Of a stretch of DNA of 64,000 bases, positions 10,162 to 21,886 are shown piece by piece. Origin of the DNA: Aeromonas jandaei (lineage in GTDB: Bacteria > Pseudomonadota > Gammaproteobacteria > Enterobacterales > Aeromonadaceae); contig NZ_CP149571.1 of assembly GCF_037890695.1 (NCBI RefSeq), forward strand, positions 4,487,173 to 4,551,172, given 5' to 3'. Each line of letters opens with the position of its first letter. Positions within the stretch are counted from its first letter, which is position 1. The translations under genes were made by a program, and so were the position numbers. A model generated the notes under the pieces. The model worked only from the letters and a program-made list of their open reading frames with translations. It searched no databases and was not told the origin of the DNA.

Positions 10162-10208
10162 AACAGGCTCGTCCAGTGGGTGAGAAACCCAGTCTATCGT
10201 GTTTGTCA

Positions 10209-11069
10209 TCAACCGCTTATAGCTGATTGCACTGGATTATATTGCCCCTGCTTCTCCTGCCCCTTGTTGCCATCGGCTGGTACCAGCAGCACCTCGATAC
10301 CGGCATTGCGCAGACCGGAAAGGATATCGGCAGGCACGGCATCGTCGGTGATCAGGGTATGAATACGCAGGGTATCGATGATCTTGTGCAGGCTGCGCCG
10401 GCCAAACTTGCTGGAGTCGGTGACCACCACAATCCGCTCGGCCACCTGACACATGCAGCGGTTGAGGCGCGCCTCGTCCTCATGATGGGTGCTAACGCCG
10501 CGCTCGAGGTCGATGCCATCCACCCCGAGAAACAGCATGTCAAAGTGGTAGTTTTGCAGGGACTGCTCCGCTTGCGCACCGTAGAAGGAGAGCGACTTGC
10601 GGCGCAGATGTCCGCCCGTCATCAGTAGATCCACCCCTTCTGCTTCGAGCAGTTCATTCGCCACATTCATGCCATTGGTCATCACCAGGATCTCCTGATG
10701 ACCCTTCAGATGGCGCGCCACCTCCAGCGTTGTCGTCCCCGAATCGAGGATAAGACGACAGCCGGAGGGCACCAGGGTCGCAGCCAGCGCACCGATCCGC
10801 TGTTTCACCGGGGTATTGAGCACGCTCTTGTCAGCAATGGTGCGCTCCGGCACCGTCTGACCCGGCTCGCACAACAGGGCGCCACCGTAAGCACGCACGG
10901 CCACCCCCTGCTTCTCCAGAAAGGCCAGATCGTTGCGGATGGTCACGGTAGAGACCTGATAATGAGTCGCCAGCTCGTTGACCTGAACGCTGCCATTGCT
11001 GCGCAGCTGCTGAATAATCCGCTCCCGCCGCTCGCTGGTTCCGAGCGCACCTTTTTCGCTTGTTTGCAT
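10209..11069 (-). CDS. agaR: AgaR, DeoR-family repressor of the GalNAc operon
   Basis: 286 residues. A DeoR helix-turn-helix (about 14-68; [20 protein letters not shown]) is followed by a sugar-phosphate-sensing domain with [34 protein letters not shown] and [23 protein letters not shown] blocks. It closely follows my recollection of E. coli AgaR. Divergence from kbaZ and the AgaR-like boxes in the 274-bp gap support local repression of the aga genes, relieved by an amino-sugar phosphate. Its stop codon shares a base with an upstream in-frame ATG of cysQ. Confidence 0.93.
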   Translation of the reverse strand: MQTSEKGALGTSERRERIIQQLRSNGSVQVNELATHYQVSTVTIRNDLAFLEKQGVAVRAYGGALLCEPGQTVPERTIADKSVLNTPVKQRIGALAATLVPSGCRLILDSGTTTLEVARHLKGHQEILVMTNGMNVANELLEAEGVDLLMTGGHLRRKSLSFYGAQAEQSLQNYHFDMLFLGVDGIDLERGVSTHHEDEARLNRCMCQVAERIVVVTDSSKFGRRSLHKIIDTLRIHTLITDDAVPADILSGLRNAGIEVLLVPADGNKGQEKQGQYNPVQSAISG

Positions 11070-11092
11070 AGTTCTTCTGCCGGAATGCTGTA

Positions 11093-11110
11093 GTGAAAGA
11101 TCGCTTTCAC
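11093..11110. promoter_or_regulatory. Inverted repeat upstream of agaR, possible AgaR operator
   Basis: GTGAAAG and CTTTCAC arms flank ATCG, 23 bp upstream of the agaR start codon. The adjoining CACTTCGTTACGTTT continues a TTTC-rich pattern like the E. coli AgaR boxes. Autoregulation is inferred. Confidence 0.55.
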
Positions 11111-11208
11111 TTCGTTACGTTTGCATATTAACGCTCAGCGAAGGTGCCAAATCAAGCCTTCATTACGCTTTACCCCCACTCTCATCATCTTTCCCCACCA
11201 TTCAAATC

Positions 11209-11316
11209 CTTTCGATACCTTTCTTTTTGTGATCCCTTTCAAGATCTGACGACTCTTTTGTTTCGTTTTCTTTTCCTCCCTACTACCGTAAAGAAAAGAA
11301 ATCGAAAGAACCTTTC
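11209..11316. promoter_or_regulatory. Cluster of AgaR-like TTTC boxes before kbaZ
   Basis: Three sites resemble the E. coli AgaR box as I remember it (TTTCRTTTYRYTTTY). They are TTTCGATACCTTTCTTT near 11210-11227, TTTCGTTTTCTTTTC at 11261-11275, and on the minus strand CTTTCGATTTCTTTTCTTT at about 11290-11308. The pyrimidine-rich tract is unlike the rest of the window. The kbaZ Shine-Dalgarno AAGGA (11331-11335) follows. Confidence 0.6.
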
Positions 11317-11343
11317 CATCCGCAGCAACCAAGGAACATCAAA

Positions 11344-12657
11344 ATGAAATCCATGCTGGCACTGGTCGAAAGACACAAACAGGGAGAACAGACCGGGATC
11401 TACGCCGTCTGCTCCGCTCACCCGCTGGTGCTGGAGGCCGCGCTGCGGCTGGCCGCCGAAGGGGATGAGCTGCTGCTGGTCGAGGCCACATCCAATCAGG
11501 TGGATCAGTTTGGCGGCTATACCGGCATGACCCCCGCTGACTTTCGCGATCGCCTCTACGAGCTGGCGGCACAGTGTCACTTTCCGGCGCAGCGCCTCAT
11601 TCTGGGGGGCGACCATCTTGGCCCCAACCGCTGGCAGGGGGAACCGGCCGGGCAGGCCATGGCCCATGCCGGGGATCTCATCGCCAGCTATGTCGCTGCC
11701 GGGTTCAAGAAGATCCACCTCGACTGCAGCATGTCCTGTCAGGGCGATCCCGTTCCCCTGACCGACGAGCTGGTCGCTGAAAGGGCGGCACGGCTGGCGC
11801 AGATCGCCGAGCAAACCTGTCTGGCCACTTTTGGCGAGAGCGATCTGGTCTATGTGATTGGCACCGAGGTGCCGGTGCCGGGCGGTGCCCATGAAGATCT
11901 GGCCGATCTGGCGGTCACCACGCCGGAGGCGGCACGCCACACCCTCGAGGCCCATCAACAGGCCTTCAACAAGGCGGGGCTGGCCCATATCTGGCCGAGA
12001 GTGATCGGTCTGGTGGTGCAACCCGGCGTCGAGTTTGACCAGACCCGCGTCATCGATTACCGGCCCGAAAAAGCGGCTCCCCTTAGCCGGATGATCGAAG
12101 CCTATCCCCACATGGTGTTCGAGGCCCACTCCACCGATTACCAGACTCCCGAGGCCTACCGCCAGCTGGTACGCGACCACTTTGCCATTCTCAAAGTCGG
12201 CCCAGCCCTCACCTTCGCCCTGCGCGAAGCGCTGTTTGCCCTTGCCGCCATCGAGGAGGAACTGGTGGTTGCCAAGGCCTGTTCAGGTCTGCGCAAGGTG
12301 ATGGAAGAGACCATGCTGGAGCGCCCCGACTTCTGGCGCAGCCACTACCAGGGCAGTGCCAACGAGTGCCGACTGGCCCGTGGCTACAGCTATTCGGATC
12401 GCATTCGCTACTACTGGCCCGATAGCCGGGTCGATGAGTGCTACGCCAGATTGCTGGCCAATCTGGCGGCGGAGCCCATCCCCTTGCCACTGCTGAGCCA
12501 GCATCTGCCCCTGCAGTATCGCAAGGTGCGTCAGGGCACGCTCTCGGCCAATCCCCATGACCTCATTCTCGATCAGGTGCAGGAGGTGCTGCGGCACTAC
12601 GCCAGCGCCTGCACTGCGGCCTCTCGCCGCCATTCCCAGCTCGACCCCGTTGTATAA
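11344..12657 (+). CDS. kbaZ: D-tagatose-1,6-bisphosphate aldolase, subunit KbaZ (AgaZ)
   Basis: 437 residues of the GatZ/KbaZ family, the non-catalytic subunit needed for full activity and stability of the class II aldolase KbaY. Conserved blocks include [55 protein letters not shown] and [14 protein letters not shown]. The family is TIM-barrel-like. First gene of the operon, opposite agaR. AAGGA lies 8 nt before the ATG. Its partner kbaY is the last gene of the same operon. Confidence 0.94.
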   Translation: MKSMLALVERHKQGEQTGIYAVCSAHPLVLEAALRLAAEGDELLLVEATSNQVDQFGGYTGMTPADFRDRLYELAAQCHFPAQRLILGGDHLGPNRWQGEPAGQAMAHAGDLIASYVAAGFKKIHLDCSMSCQGDPVPLTDELVAERAARLAQIAEQTCLATFGESDLVYVIGTEVPVPGGAHEDLADLAVTTPEAARHTLEAHQQAFNKAGLAHIWPRVIGLVVQPGVEFDQTRVIDYRPEKAAPLSRMIEAYPHMVFEAHSTDYQTPEAYRQLVRDHFAILKVGPALTFALREALFALAAIEEELVVAKACSGLRKVMEETMLERPDFWRSHYQGSANECRLARGYSYSDRIRYYWPDSRVDECYARLLANLAAEPIPLPLLSQHLPLQYRKVRQGTLSANPHDLILDQVQEVLRHYASACTAASRRHSQLDPVV

Positions 12658-12669
12658 GGAGTTGCAGAC

Positions 12670-13839
12670 ATGATCCTTGGTTATCCAGAAGAGATGTTGC
12701 GCAGTGCCAATGGCCTGGCGACTGCCCGTGAAATTCGCCAGCAACCCGCCACCTGGCGCGAGACCCTCGCCATGGTCGAGGAGTGCCGTCCAGCATTGAC
12801 CCGTTTTCTGACCCCCCTGCTCGCCCGGCAAGAGCTGCGCATTATCCTGACCGGGGCTGGCACCTCCGCCTTTGCCGGTCGGGCGCTCGCCCCCTATCTC
12901 TCGGCCCACCTGCATGCCCGGGTCGAGGCAATCGCCACCACGGATATCGTCACCGACCCGGCCGAGTATCTGGCCGAAGATTGCCCTACCCTGCTTATCT
13001 CCTTTGCCCGCTCCGGCAACAGCCCCGAGAGCGTGGCGACGGTCGAACTGGCCAGCCAGCTGCTCAGCCACTGCCACCATCTGGTGCTGACCTGCAACGG
13101 TGAAGGGGCGCTCTATCGCCGCTGCCAGCAAGATGCCCACTCTCTGGCCCTGCTGATGCCGCCCCAGACCAATGATCGCAGCTTCGCCATGACCAGCAGC
13201 CTCACCAGCATGATGCTGAGCTGTCTGGCTCTCTTCCTGCCAGAGCGGTTCAACCGCCAGCGCTGCGAGCAGCTGGTCACCACCAGTGACGCCATTCTGG
13301 AGCAGGTTGTGCAGCGCGTACCGGCCTGGAACGAACCGTTGCCCGAGCGGGTCATCTATCTTGGCAGTGGCAGTCTGCAAGGGGTGGCGCAGGAGGCGGC
13401 ACTCAAGCTGCTGGAGCTGACCGCCGGCCGTCTGGTCGCCATGTTCGACTCCCCCACCGGTTTTCGCCACGGTCCGAAATCGGTCGTCAACGAGCAGACG
13501 CTCATCGTGCTGCTCATCTCCAACGACCCTTACACCCGGCAATACGATCTGGATCTGCTGCGCGAGCTGCGAAGCGATGGCAAGGCTGCCCGGGTAGTTG
13601 CCATCGCTGACCAGCGCCATCCCGCCATCGAGGAGGGGGAGCACATCTACCTGCCCCACACCCTGCATGGCGACGATGCCCAGCTCGCCTTCTGCTACCT
13701 GCTCTATGCCCAGTACTACGCCTTCCATACCTCGCTGGGACTGGGTATCAGTCCGGACAATCCCTGCCCCACCGGTCAGGTCAACCGGGTCGTACAGGGG
13801 GTCAATATCTATCCGTTCCACCAAGAAGGAGTGCTGTGA
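12670..13839 (+). CDS. agaS: AgaS, galactosamine-6-phosphate deaminase/isomerase
   Basis: 389 residues with two SIS (sugar isomerase) domains. ILTGAGTSAFAG and SFARSGNSPESVATVE lie in the first; YLGSGSLQGVAQEAALKLLELTAG-type sequence and DSPTGFRHGPKS lie in the second. AgaS turns galactosamine-6-phosphate into tagatose-6-phosphate and ammonia. It lies 12 bp after kbaZ with an AAGGAG Shine-Dalgarno. E. coli also has AgaI, which is absent here, consistent with AgaS being the functional deaminase. Confidence 0.93.
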   Translation: MILGYPEEMLRSANGLATAREIRQQPATWRETLAMVEECRPALTRFLTPLLARQELRIILTGAGTSAFAGRALAPYLSAHLHARVEAIATTDIVTDPAEYLAEDCPTLLISFARSGNSPESVATVELASQLLSHCHHLVLTCNGEGALYRRCQQDAHSLALLMPPQTNDRSFAMTSSLTSMMLSCLALFLPERFNRQRCEQLVTTSDAILEQVVQRVPAWNEPLPERVIYLGSGSLQGVAQEAALKLLELTAGRLVAMFDSPTGFRHGPKSVVNEQTLIVLLISNDPYTRQYDLDLLRELRSDGKAARVVAIADQRHPAIEEGEHIYLPHTLHGDDAQLAFCYLLYAQYYAFHTSLGLGISPDNPCPTGQVNRVVQGVNIYPFHQEGVL

Positions 13840-14312
13840 TGCCCAATATCGTATTGAGCCGGATCGATGAGCGCCTGATCCACGGTCAGGTCGGTGTCCA
13901 GTGGGTCGGCTTTGCCGGTGCCAATCTGGTGCTGGTCGCCAACGACGAAGTGGCAGAGGACCCCATCCAGCAGAACCTGATGGAGATGGTACTGGCCGAA
14001 GGTATTGCGGTGCGGTTCTGGCCGCTCCAGAAGGTGATCGACAACATCCACAAGGCGGCGGATCGCCAGAAGATCCTGCTGGTCTGCAAAAACCCTACCG
14101 ATTTCAACATCCTGGTTCAGGGAGGTGTCCCCATCTCCCGGATCAACGTCGGCAACATGCATTACGCCGACGGCAAGCGTCAAATCCACAAGACCGTATC
14201 CGTGGACGAACAGGACATCACCGCATTTCGCGCCCTGCGGGACGCCCGTGTCGAGTGCTATGTCCAGGGCGTGCCGACCGAACCGGCACAGGACATTTTC
14301 AACTTGCTCTAA
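13839..14312 (+). CDS. agaV: GalNAc PTS EIIB, AgaV
   Basis: 157 residues of the mannose-class EIIB. His15 in DERLIHGQVGVQWVGF is the phosphorylated residue that passes phosphate to the incoming sugar. It nearly matches E. coli AgaV over its whole length. The ATG at 13839 shares its A with the agaS stop (TGATG), and AAGGAG precedes it, so the two are translationally coupled. Confidence 0.94.
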   Translation: MPNIVLSRIDERLIHGQVGVQWVGFAGANLVLVANDEVAEDPIQQNLMEMVLAEGIAVRFWPLQKVIDNIHKAADRQKILLVCKNPTDFNILVQGGVPISRINVGNMHYADGKRQIHKTVSVDEQDITAFRALRDARVECYVQGVPTEPAQDIFNLL

Positions 14313-14327
14313 TTAAGGACAATTGTG

Positions 14328-15101
14328 ATGGAAATCAGTTTGTTACAAGGTCTGCTGCTTGGCATCCTGGCGTTTTTCGCCGGACTCGACCTGTTCAACG
14401 GTCTGACCCACTTCCACCGTCCCGTGGTGTTGGGGCCGCTGGTTGGCCTCATCCTCGGCGACCTGCCTACTGGCATTCTGGTGGGCGGCACCCTGGAGCT
14501 GGTCTGGATGGGGTTGGCCCCGCTGGCGGGGGCGCAACCGCCCAACGTCATTATCGGCACCATAGTTGGCGCCACCTTCGCCATCACCACCGGGGTCAAG
14601 CCGGATGTGGCGGTCGGGGTTGCCGTTCCCTTCGCCGTTGCCGTGCAGATGGGGATCACCTTCCTCTTCTCGGTGATGTCGGGGGTGATGTCCCGCTGTG
14701 ATCGAATGGCCGAAGCGGCTGACGTGCGCGGTATCGAGCGGGTCAACTACCTGGCACTGCTGGCTCTGGGCACCTTCTACTTCCTCTGTGCCTTCCTGCC
14801 CACCTACTTCGGGGCCGAACATGCCAAGGCGGCCATCGACGTGCTGCCCGCACGCCTCATCGACGGCCTCGGCGTTGCTGGCGGCATCATGCCCGCCATC
14901 GGTTTTGCCGTACTGCTCAAGATCATGATGAAGAACGTCTATATCCCCTACTTCATCCTCGGTTTCGTCGCTGCCGCCTGGCTCCAGTTGCCGGTGCTGG
15001 CCATCGCCGCCGCCGCGCTGGCCATGGCCCTGATCGACTTCATGCGCACCACTACCCCGCAAGCTCGTCCTGTTCAGGAGGAAACCGAAGATGGCATCTA
15101 A
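14328..15101 (+). CDS. agaW: GalNAc PTS EIIC, AgaW
   Basis: 257 residues, polytopic mannose-class EIIC that forms the sugar channel with EIID. Typical blocks are FFAGLDLFNGLTHFHRPVV, GGTLELVWMGLAPLAGAQPP and ITTGVKPDVAVGVAVPFAVA. The ATG at 14328 has AAGGA 8 nt upstream; a GTG one codon earlier is less likely. Its end overlaps agaE by 11 nt. Confidence 0.93.
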   Translation: MEISLLQGLLLGILAFFAGLDLFNGLTHFHRPVVLGPLVGLILGDLPTGILVGGTLELVWMGLAPLAGAQPPNVIIGTIVGATFAITTGVKPDVAVGVAVPFAVAVQMGITFLFSVMSGVMSRCDRMAEAADVRGIERVNYLALLALGTFYFLCAFLPTYFGAEHAKAAIDVLPARLIDGLGVAGGIMPAIGFAVLLKIMMKNVYIPYFILGFVAAAWLQLPVLAIAAAALAMALIDFMRTTTPQARPVQEETEDGI

Positions 15102-15969
15102 CAACACAGCTGCGCGGATCATCTCCAGCGCCGAACCGCACAATACCCGGCCACAATCCGACGACACCTATGAAGATCAGCAGCTTGGCGCCGAGCTGAC
15201 CAAGCAGGATATCAACCGCTTTGCCTGGCGCTCCCTACTGTTGCAGGCCTCCTTCAACTATGAGCGGATGCAGGCCTCCGGCTGGCTCTATGGATTGCTG
15301 CCGGCACTGCAGAAGATCCACACCAATCCGCGGGATCTCTCCCGGGCCATGAAAGGGCACATGGGCTTCTTCAACACCCACCCCTTCCTGGTCACCTTCG
15401 TGATGGGGATCGTGCTGGCGATGGAGCGCTCCAAACAGAACGTCAACAGCATCCAGAGCACCAAGATTGCCGTCGGTGCACCGCTCGGCGGGATCGGCGA
15501 TGCCATGTTCTGGCTCACCCTGCTCCCCATCTGCGGTGGCATAGGGGCAGATCTGGCGCTGCAGGGCTCCATCATGGGTGCCGTGGTCTTCTTCCTGCTG
15601 TTCAACGTGGTCCACTTCGGCCTGCGCTTTGGTCTGGCGCACTACGCCTACCGCATGGGGGTGGCTGCAATTCCGGTCATCAAGGCCAATACCCGCAAGG
15701 TGGGCCATGCCGCCTCCATCGTCGGTATGACGGTGATCGGCGCGCTGGTCGCCACCTATGTGCGTCTTGGCACCACGCTGGAGATCACTGCCGGTGACGC
15801 AGTCGTCAAACTGCAGGCGGATGTGCTCGACAAGCTGATGCCCGCCTTCCTGCCGCTGCTCTACACCCTGGCGATGTACGCCCTGATCCGCAAAGGCTGG
15901 AGCCCGCTGCGCCTCATCGTCATCACGGTGGTACTCGGTATCGTCGGCAAGTTCGCCGGTTTCCTCTAA
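15091..15969 (+). CDS. agaE: GalNAc PTS EIID, AgaE
   Basis: 292 residues of mannose-class EIID. A variable N-terminal tail (about 40 residues) is followed by SLLLQASFNYERMQASGWLY, MKGHMGFFNTHPFL, GAPLGGIGDAMFW and a C-terminal membrane region. Together with AgaW it forms the membrane part of the permease. It overlaps agaW by 11 nt with its Shine-Dalgarno (AGGAGG) inside agaW. Confidence 0.93.
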   Translation: MASNNTAARIISSAEPHNTRPQSDDTYEDQQLGAELTKQDINRFAWRSLLLQASFNYERMQASGWLYGLLPALQKIHTNPRDLSRAMKGHMGFFNTHPFLVTFVMGIVLAMERSKQNVNSIQSTKIAVGAPLGGIGDAMFWLTLLPICGGIGADLALQGSIMGAVVFFLLFNVVHFGLRFGLAHYAYRMGVAAIPVIKANTRKVGHAASIVGMTVIGALVATYVRLGTTLEITAGDAVVKLQADVLDKLMPAFLPLLYTLAMYALIRKGWSPLRLIVITVVLGIVGKFAGFL

Positions 15970-16017
15970 TCCGGAGCCGGCAGCAAGCCGGCCCCCTTTG
16001 CAGTAAAGGAACAGACT

Positions 16018-16457
16018 ATGTTGGGCATCATCATTTGTGGTCATGGCGGTTTCGCCAGCGGTCTGGAGCGCGCCATGCGGCAGATCCTCGGCGAACAGGA
16101 AGCGGTTATCGCCATCGACTTTCCCGAGAGCTCCACCACCGCCCTGCTGCAGGCACAGTGCGAAGCGGCGCTGGCAGAGGTCGACAAGGGGGATGGCGTG
16201 GTTTTCCTGACCGACCTGCTCGGCGGCACCCCGTTTCGGGTCGCCTCAACCCTCTCACTGCACCAGCCAGAGCGGGAGGTTATTACCGGTACCAACCTGC
16301 AACTGCTGCTGGAGATGGCGCTGGAGCGCGATGGCCTCAGCACCCGTGAATTCCGCCGGCAGGCCCTCGATTGCGGCCACCGGGGGCTCACCTCGCTGGC
16401 AGATGAGATGGGTAAAGAGCGTCAGGCAGATGCCGCTCTCGTCGAGGAGGGCATCTG

Positions 16458-16458
<1 letters not shown>
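16018..16458 (+). CDS. agaF: GalNAc PTS EIIA, AgaF
   Basis: 146 residues of mannose-class EIIA. His9 in IICGHGGFASGL accepts phosphate from HPr; VVFLTDLLGGTPF is the other family block. Cytoplasmic; donates phosphate to AgaV His15. AAAGGA lies 7 nt before the ATG. Its TGA overlaps the agaA ATG by one base. Confidence 0.92.
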
Positions 16459-18502
<2,044 letters not shown>

Positions 18503-18552
18503 TCACGATAACGGACCCGCCATACCGTGATTGATTGACCTAGCCCAACTAG

Positions 18553-18596
18553 CCAGAAGCAACAAAGGACGCCGTGGCGTCCCTTGTTGTTTCTGG
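18553..18596. terminator. Long hairpin between convergent kbaY and pdxJ
   Basis: Two 21-nt arms (CCAGAAGCAACAAAGGACGCC and its near complement) with only two imperfect pairs and a 2-nt loop. There is no clean T-run, so it may act as a two-way RNA 3' end or processing hairpin rather than a textbook intrinsic terminator. Confidence 0.6.
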
Positions 18597-18627
18597 CGAT
18601 CTGTCTCAGGCTCAGCCTATCTGCGGA

Positions 18628-19365
18628 TCAAATCCCCTGACGGGCTTCCTGCATCAGCAGGCGCATATCGCTCACAGCTTTGGCCAGACCATCGAAGGCG
18701 GCGCGACCGATGATGGCGTGGCCGATGTTGAGCTCATAGAGCTCGGGGATGGCGGCGATGGCCTTGACGTTGTGGTAGTGCAGACCGTGGCCGGCATTGA
18801 CCTTCAAGCCCTTGCCAGCGGCATAGGAGGCTCCGGCAGCGATGCGCTTGAACTCGGCATTGCGCTCGGCATCTGTGGTGGCATCGGCATAACGGCCAGT
18901 GTGGATCTCGATAAAGGGGGCGCCACTCTCGGCGGCCGCATCGATCTGGATTGGGTCGGCATCGATAAAGAGGGATACCTGAGCCCCCACCGCGGAGAGA
19001 CGGGCAACGGCATCAGTCACCTTGGCCAGCTGACCGGCCACGTCCAGACCGCCCTCGGTGGTCACCTCGGTGCGCTTCTCCGGCACCAGACAGACGAAGT
19101 GAGGCTTGATGCGGCAGGCGATGCCGATCATCTCTTCGGTCACCGCCATCTCCAAATTCATTCTGGTCTGAATGGTCTGACGCAGGATCTCCACATCGCG
19201 GTCGGTGATGTGGCGGCGATCTTCTCGCAGATGCACGGTAATGCCATCGGCCCCGGCCTGCTCAGCCACGAAGGCGGCCTGTACCGGATCCGGATACTGG
19301 GTGCCCCGGGCGTTGCGCAGGGTGGCGATATGGTCGATGTTCACACCCAGATAGATTTCACTCAT
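18628..19365 (-). CDS. pdxJ: Pyridoxine 5'-phosphate synthase PdxJ
   Basis: About 245 residues, TIM barrel. [33 protein letters not shown] and [15 protein letters not shown] are PdxJ signatures. It condenses 1-deoxyxylulose-5-phosphate with 3-amino-2-oxopropyl phosphate to make pyridoxine phosphate. The ATG at 19365 has AAGGAG 8 nt upstream and begins [12 protein letters not shown] as in relatives; an upstream in-frame ATG is rejected. In E. coli, acpS follows pdxJ; here the convergent aga operon lies there instead. Confidence 0.95.
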   Translation of the reverse strand: MSEIYLGVNIDHIATLRNARGTQYPDPVQAAFVAEQAGADGITVHLREDRRHITDRDVEILRQTIQTRMNLEMAVTEEMIGIACRIKPHFVCLVPEKRTEVTTEGGLDVAGQLAKVTDAVARLSAVGAQVSLFIDADPIQIDAAAESGAPFIEIHTGRYADATTDAERNAEFKRIAAGASYAAGKGLKVNAGHGLHYHNVKAIAAIPELYELNIGHAIIGRAAFDGLAKAVSDMRLLMQEARQGI

Positions 19366-19449
19366 TGAGAACTCCTTGAAAGGCTTCATCTGTTGACTGC
19401 GCGGTCAGCGAATCACCCCGCGCCAATATCCGTATGTCTGTAATCTGTG

Positions 19450-20199
19450 TCAGCCTTGGATGCTGGCTTTGCGTTTTAAAAACAGCTCCCGGCTCTTTAA
19501 CTGGCGCTTGCCCAGATAGGGTTGCAGCGCCAGCCGGCTGAAACGTTTGGCCGCCTGCAGCAAGGGAGGGGTATCGAAACGTCCCTCGGCAAAGGCCAGC
19601 AGGTGGGCACCGAGAAATAGGGTACGGGGATCCGGCGCCCGCTCGCAAGCAACAAAGCCCAATTCACGCTCGAAGCCATAGAGCAGGGTCGGCTCGATGG
19701 GCGACTCGTCGTCCGCCGTGTACTCGAAATCCACCGCATAACCCAGCGCCTGCAGCAGCAGGAACTCGAAGCGGCGCAGCGGCAGCTCAGGCGTCTCGCC
19801 GTCGGCCAGCGCCATGATGGCACGGGCATAGGCATCGAACACCTCGGGGAACGGGGTGTGCGCTTCCAGCAGGTAGTAGACCAGCTCGTTGAGATAGAGG
19901 CCGTAGAAGAGGCGATCGCCACCGAGACGCAGGGAGTGGTCGGGACATTCAACCTGGGTGAGATTCTTGAGATCCCCCTTGCCGCGCCAGGCGATGGTGA
20001 GCAGGGTAAAGGGTTGCAGCAGCCCCTTGAGAGGGGAGCGTGGCCCGCGAGAACCGCGAGCCACCAGGGTAAAGCGGCCACTATCCTGGGTGAATACCTC
20101 GACCAGCTGGCTGGTCTCACGATAGGGCCGGCTATGGATGACGAAAGCCGGGGTCAGCAATCCGCCATTACCTCTCAAAACCTGTCCACGCACTGTCAC
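19450..20199 (-). CDS. recO: DNA repair protein RecO (start uncertain)
   Basis: Up to 249 residues. RecO helps load RecA on SSB-coated DNA in the RecFOR pathway and anneals single strands. Recognisable parts: FVIHSRPYRETSQLVEVFT and the OB-fold, SPLKGLLQPFT, LYLNELVYYLLE, LRRFEFLLLQALGY, and AAKRFSRLALQPYLG near the C-terminus. No ATG lies near the expected start. GTG 20199, GTG 20193 and TTG codons further in are possible, and the first residues may derive from the repeat-like spacer upstream. Follows era in the same operon. Confidence 0.9.
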   Translation of the reverse strand: MTVRGQVLRGNGGLLTPAFVIHSRPYRETSQLVEVFTQDSGRFTLVARGSRGPRSPLKGLLQPFTLLTIAWRGKGDLKNLTQVECPDHSLRLGGDRLFYGLYLNELVYYLLEAHTPFPEVFDAYARAIMALADGETPELPLRRFEFLLLQALGYAVDFEYTADDESPIEPTLLYGFERELGFVACERAPDPRTLFLGAHLLAFAEGRFDTPPLLQAAKRFSRLALQPYLGKRQLKSRELFLKRKASIQG

Positions 20200-20318
20200 G
20201 AGAGGCCGTCAGCAAGGTAAAGAGCAGCGCAGGAACCGGAGTGTATGTGAATACATGAGGATTCCGAGCAGCGCATGAGCCTTGATCATGGCCTCGCAGT
20301 AAGCGCGTGCACAGGTTC
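20200..20318. repeat. Repeat-like spacer between era and recO
   Basis: This 119-bp spacer contains a GAGCAGCGCA direct repeat (20223-20232 and 20266-20275) flanking an imperfect palindrome centred on TGTATGTGAATACA (20042-style arms GGAACC/GATTCC at about 20032-20065 relative positions 20232-20265). It has the look of a dispersed intergenic element. I have the impression that similar sequence occurs in many Aeromonas intergenic regions, but I cannot check that here. Confidence 0.4.
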
Positions 20319-21218
20319 TTAATCATCGCCGTAACCAAGACTACGCAGGGCGCGCTCGTCATCGGCCCAGCCGGATTTGACCTTGACCCACAGCTCGAGG
20401 TGCACCTTGTTCTGGAACAGCCGTTCCATGTCGAGGCGCGCTTCGGTGCCGATGGTCTTGATCTTCTCGCCCTTGTTGCCGATGACCATCTTCTTCTGGC
20501 CATCGCGCTCGACCAGAATGAGGCCGTGGATGTGATAGATACCGCTCTCTTCCACCTTGAAGCGCTCGATCTCCACCGTCACCGAGTAGGGCAGCTCCTC
20601 GCCGGTGAAGCGCATCAGCTTCTCGCGGATGATCTCGGAGGCCATAAAACGGGAGGAGCGATCGGTCACGTAATCTTCCGGGAAGAAGTGGACGTTTTCC
20701 GGCAGCAACGGCTTGGCCCACTCGCGGATCTTCTCCACGTTGGTACCCTTCTGGGCACTAATGGGCAGGATGTGGGCGAAGTTCATCTGCTGGCCCAGCC
20801 ACTCGAGGTGGGGAAGCAGCTCCTCCTTCTCCTTGACGTTGTCGATCTTGTTGACCGCCAGTACCACGGGACACTTGAGATTGCGCAACTTGCCCAGCAC
20901 CATCTCGTCATCTTTGGTCCAGTGAGTGCCGTCCACCATGAATACCACCATGGCCACGTCCCCCAGCGAACTGGTAGCGGCGCGGTTCATCAGGCGGTTG
21001 ATGGCCCGTTTCTCTTCAATGTGCAGACCCGGGGTATCGACATAGATGGTCTGGTAGTTATCCTCGGTGTCGATCCCCAGGATCCGGTGACGGGTGGTCT
21101 GGGGTTTCTTTGAGGTGATGCTGACCTTCTGGCCAAGCAGCTTGTTGAGCAGGGTGGACTTGCCCACGTTGGGGCGGCCCACGATGGCGACAAAGCCGCA
21201 GTAGGTTGTATCTGTCAT
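20319..21218 (-). CDS. era: GTPase Era
   Basis: 299 residues. GTPase motifs: G1 GRPNVGKST (14-22), G3 DTPG, G4 NKID, then a C-terminal KH RNA-binding domain with [14 protein letters not shown]. Era binds the 3' end of 16S rRNA and assists 30S maturation at the membrane. Its ATG overlaps the rnc stop codon by 4 nt (ATGA). Confidence 0.97.
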   Translation of the reverse strand: MTDTTYCGFVAIVGRPNVGKSTLLNKLLGQKVSITSKKPQTTRHRILGIDTEDNYQTIYVDTPGLHIEEKRAINRLMNRAATSSLGDVAMVVFMVDGTHWTKDDEMVLGKLRNLKCPVVLAVNKIDNVKEKEELLPHLEWLGQQMNFAHILPISAQKGTNVEKIREWAKPLLPENVHFFPEDYVTDRSSRFMASEIIREKLMRFTGEELPYSVTVEIERFKVEESGIYHIHGLILVERDGQKKMVIGNKGEKIKTIGTEARLDMERLFQNKVHLELWVKVKSGWADDERALRSLGYGDD

Positions 21219-21886
21219 GACAGTTTTTCCAATGCTTGCTGCGCCGCGGCCTGTTCGGCCTTGCGGCGGCTGGTGCCGACCCCTTTGATCGGACCATCCA
21301 GACCTTCCACGTCACACTGGACGGTGAACTCCTGGTTGTGGGCTTCGCCCTTGACGTTGGTCACTGTATAGGTCGGCAGGGATTTGCGGCTTCCCTGCAG
21401 AATTTCTTGCAGACGGGTCTTGGGATCCTTCTGCTCGATGCCCGGCTTGATCTCCTCCAGACGGCTGGTGTACCAGCCCAGCAGCAGAGTGCGTACTGTT
21501 TCGAGATCACTGTCCAGATAGACGGCGCCAATCACCGCCTCGACCGTATCAGCCAGGATCGATTCACGGCGAAAACCACCGCTTTTCAGCTCGCCCGGCC
21601 CCAGGATCAGGTGATCCCCGAGGTCAAACTCCCGCCCCAGCTCGGCCAGGGTCTTTTCGCGCACCAGAGTGGCGCGCATCCGGCTGAGATCCCCTTCCGC
21701 CGCTTGCGGGAAGCGGTGGAAGAGATCGTCGGCAATCACCAGACTCAAAATCGAGTCACCCAAAAACTCCAGTCGCTCGTTGTGACGGGAACCGGCGCTG
21801 CGGTGAGTCAGCGCCCGGGTCAGCAGTTCCAGATCCTGAAAGACGTGCCCGAGACGGGACTGCAGTCTGTTCATCTTGATATTCAT
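21215..21886 (-). CDS. rnc: Ribonuclease III
   Basis: 223 residues. The catalytic signature [18 protein letters not shown] is present, followed by [24 protein letters not shown]-terminal double-stranded RNA-binding domain ends [17 protein letters not shown]. It cuts rRNA precursors and other structured RNAs. The ATG at 21886 abuts the lepB stop; a second ATG four codons in is possible. In E. coli this operon is self-regulated by RNase III cleavage of its leader. Confidence 0.97.
   Translation of the reverse strand: MNIKMNRLQSRLGHVFQDLELLTRALTHRSAGSRHNERLEFLGDSILSLVIADDLFHRFPQAAEGDLSRMRATLVREKTLAELGREFDLGDHLILGPGELKSGGFRRESILADTVEAVIGAVYLDSDLETVRTLLLGWYTSRLEEIKPGIEQKDPKTRLQEILQGSRKSLPTYTVTNVKGEAHNQEFTVQCDVEGLDGPIKGVGTSRRKAEQAAAQQALEKLS

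Noticed and set aside
12283..13824. A 513-codon open frame antisense to agaS
   Set aside because: Antisense to a clear SIS-domain enzyme; no recognisable protein.
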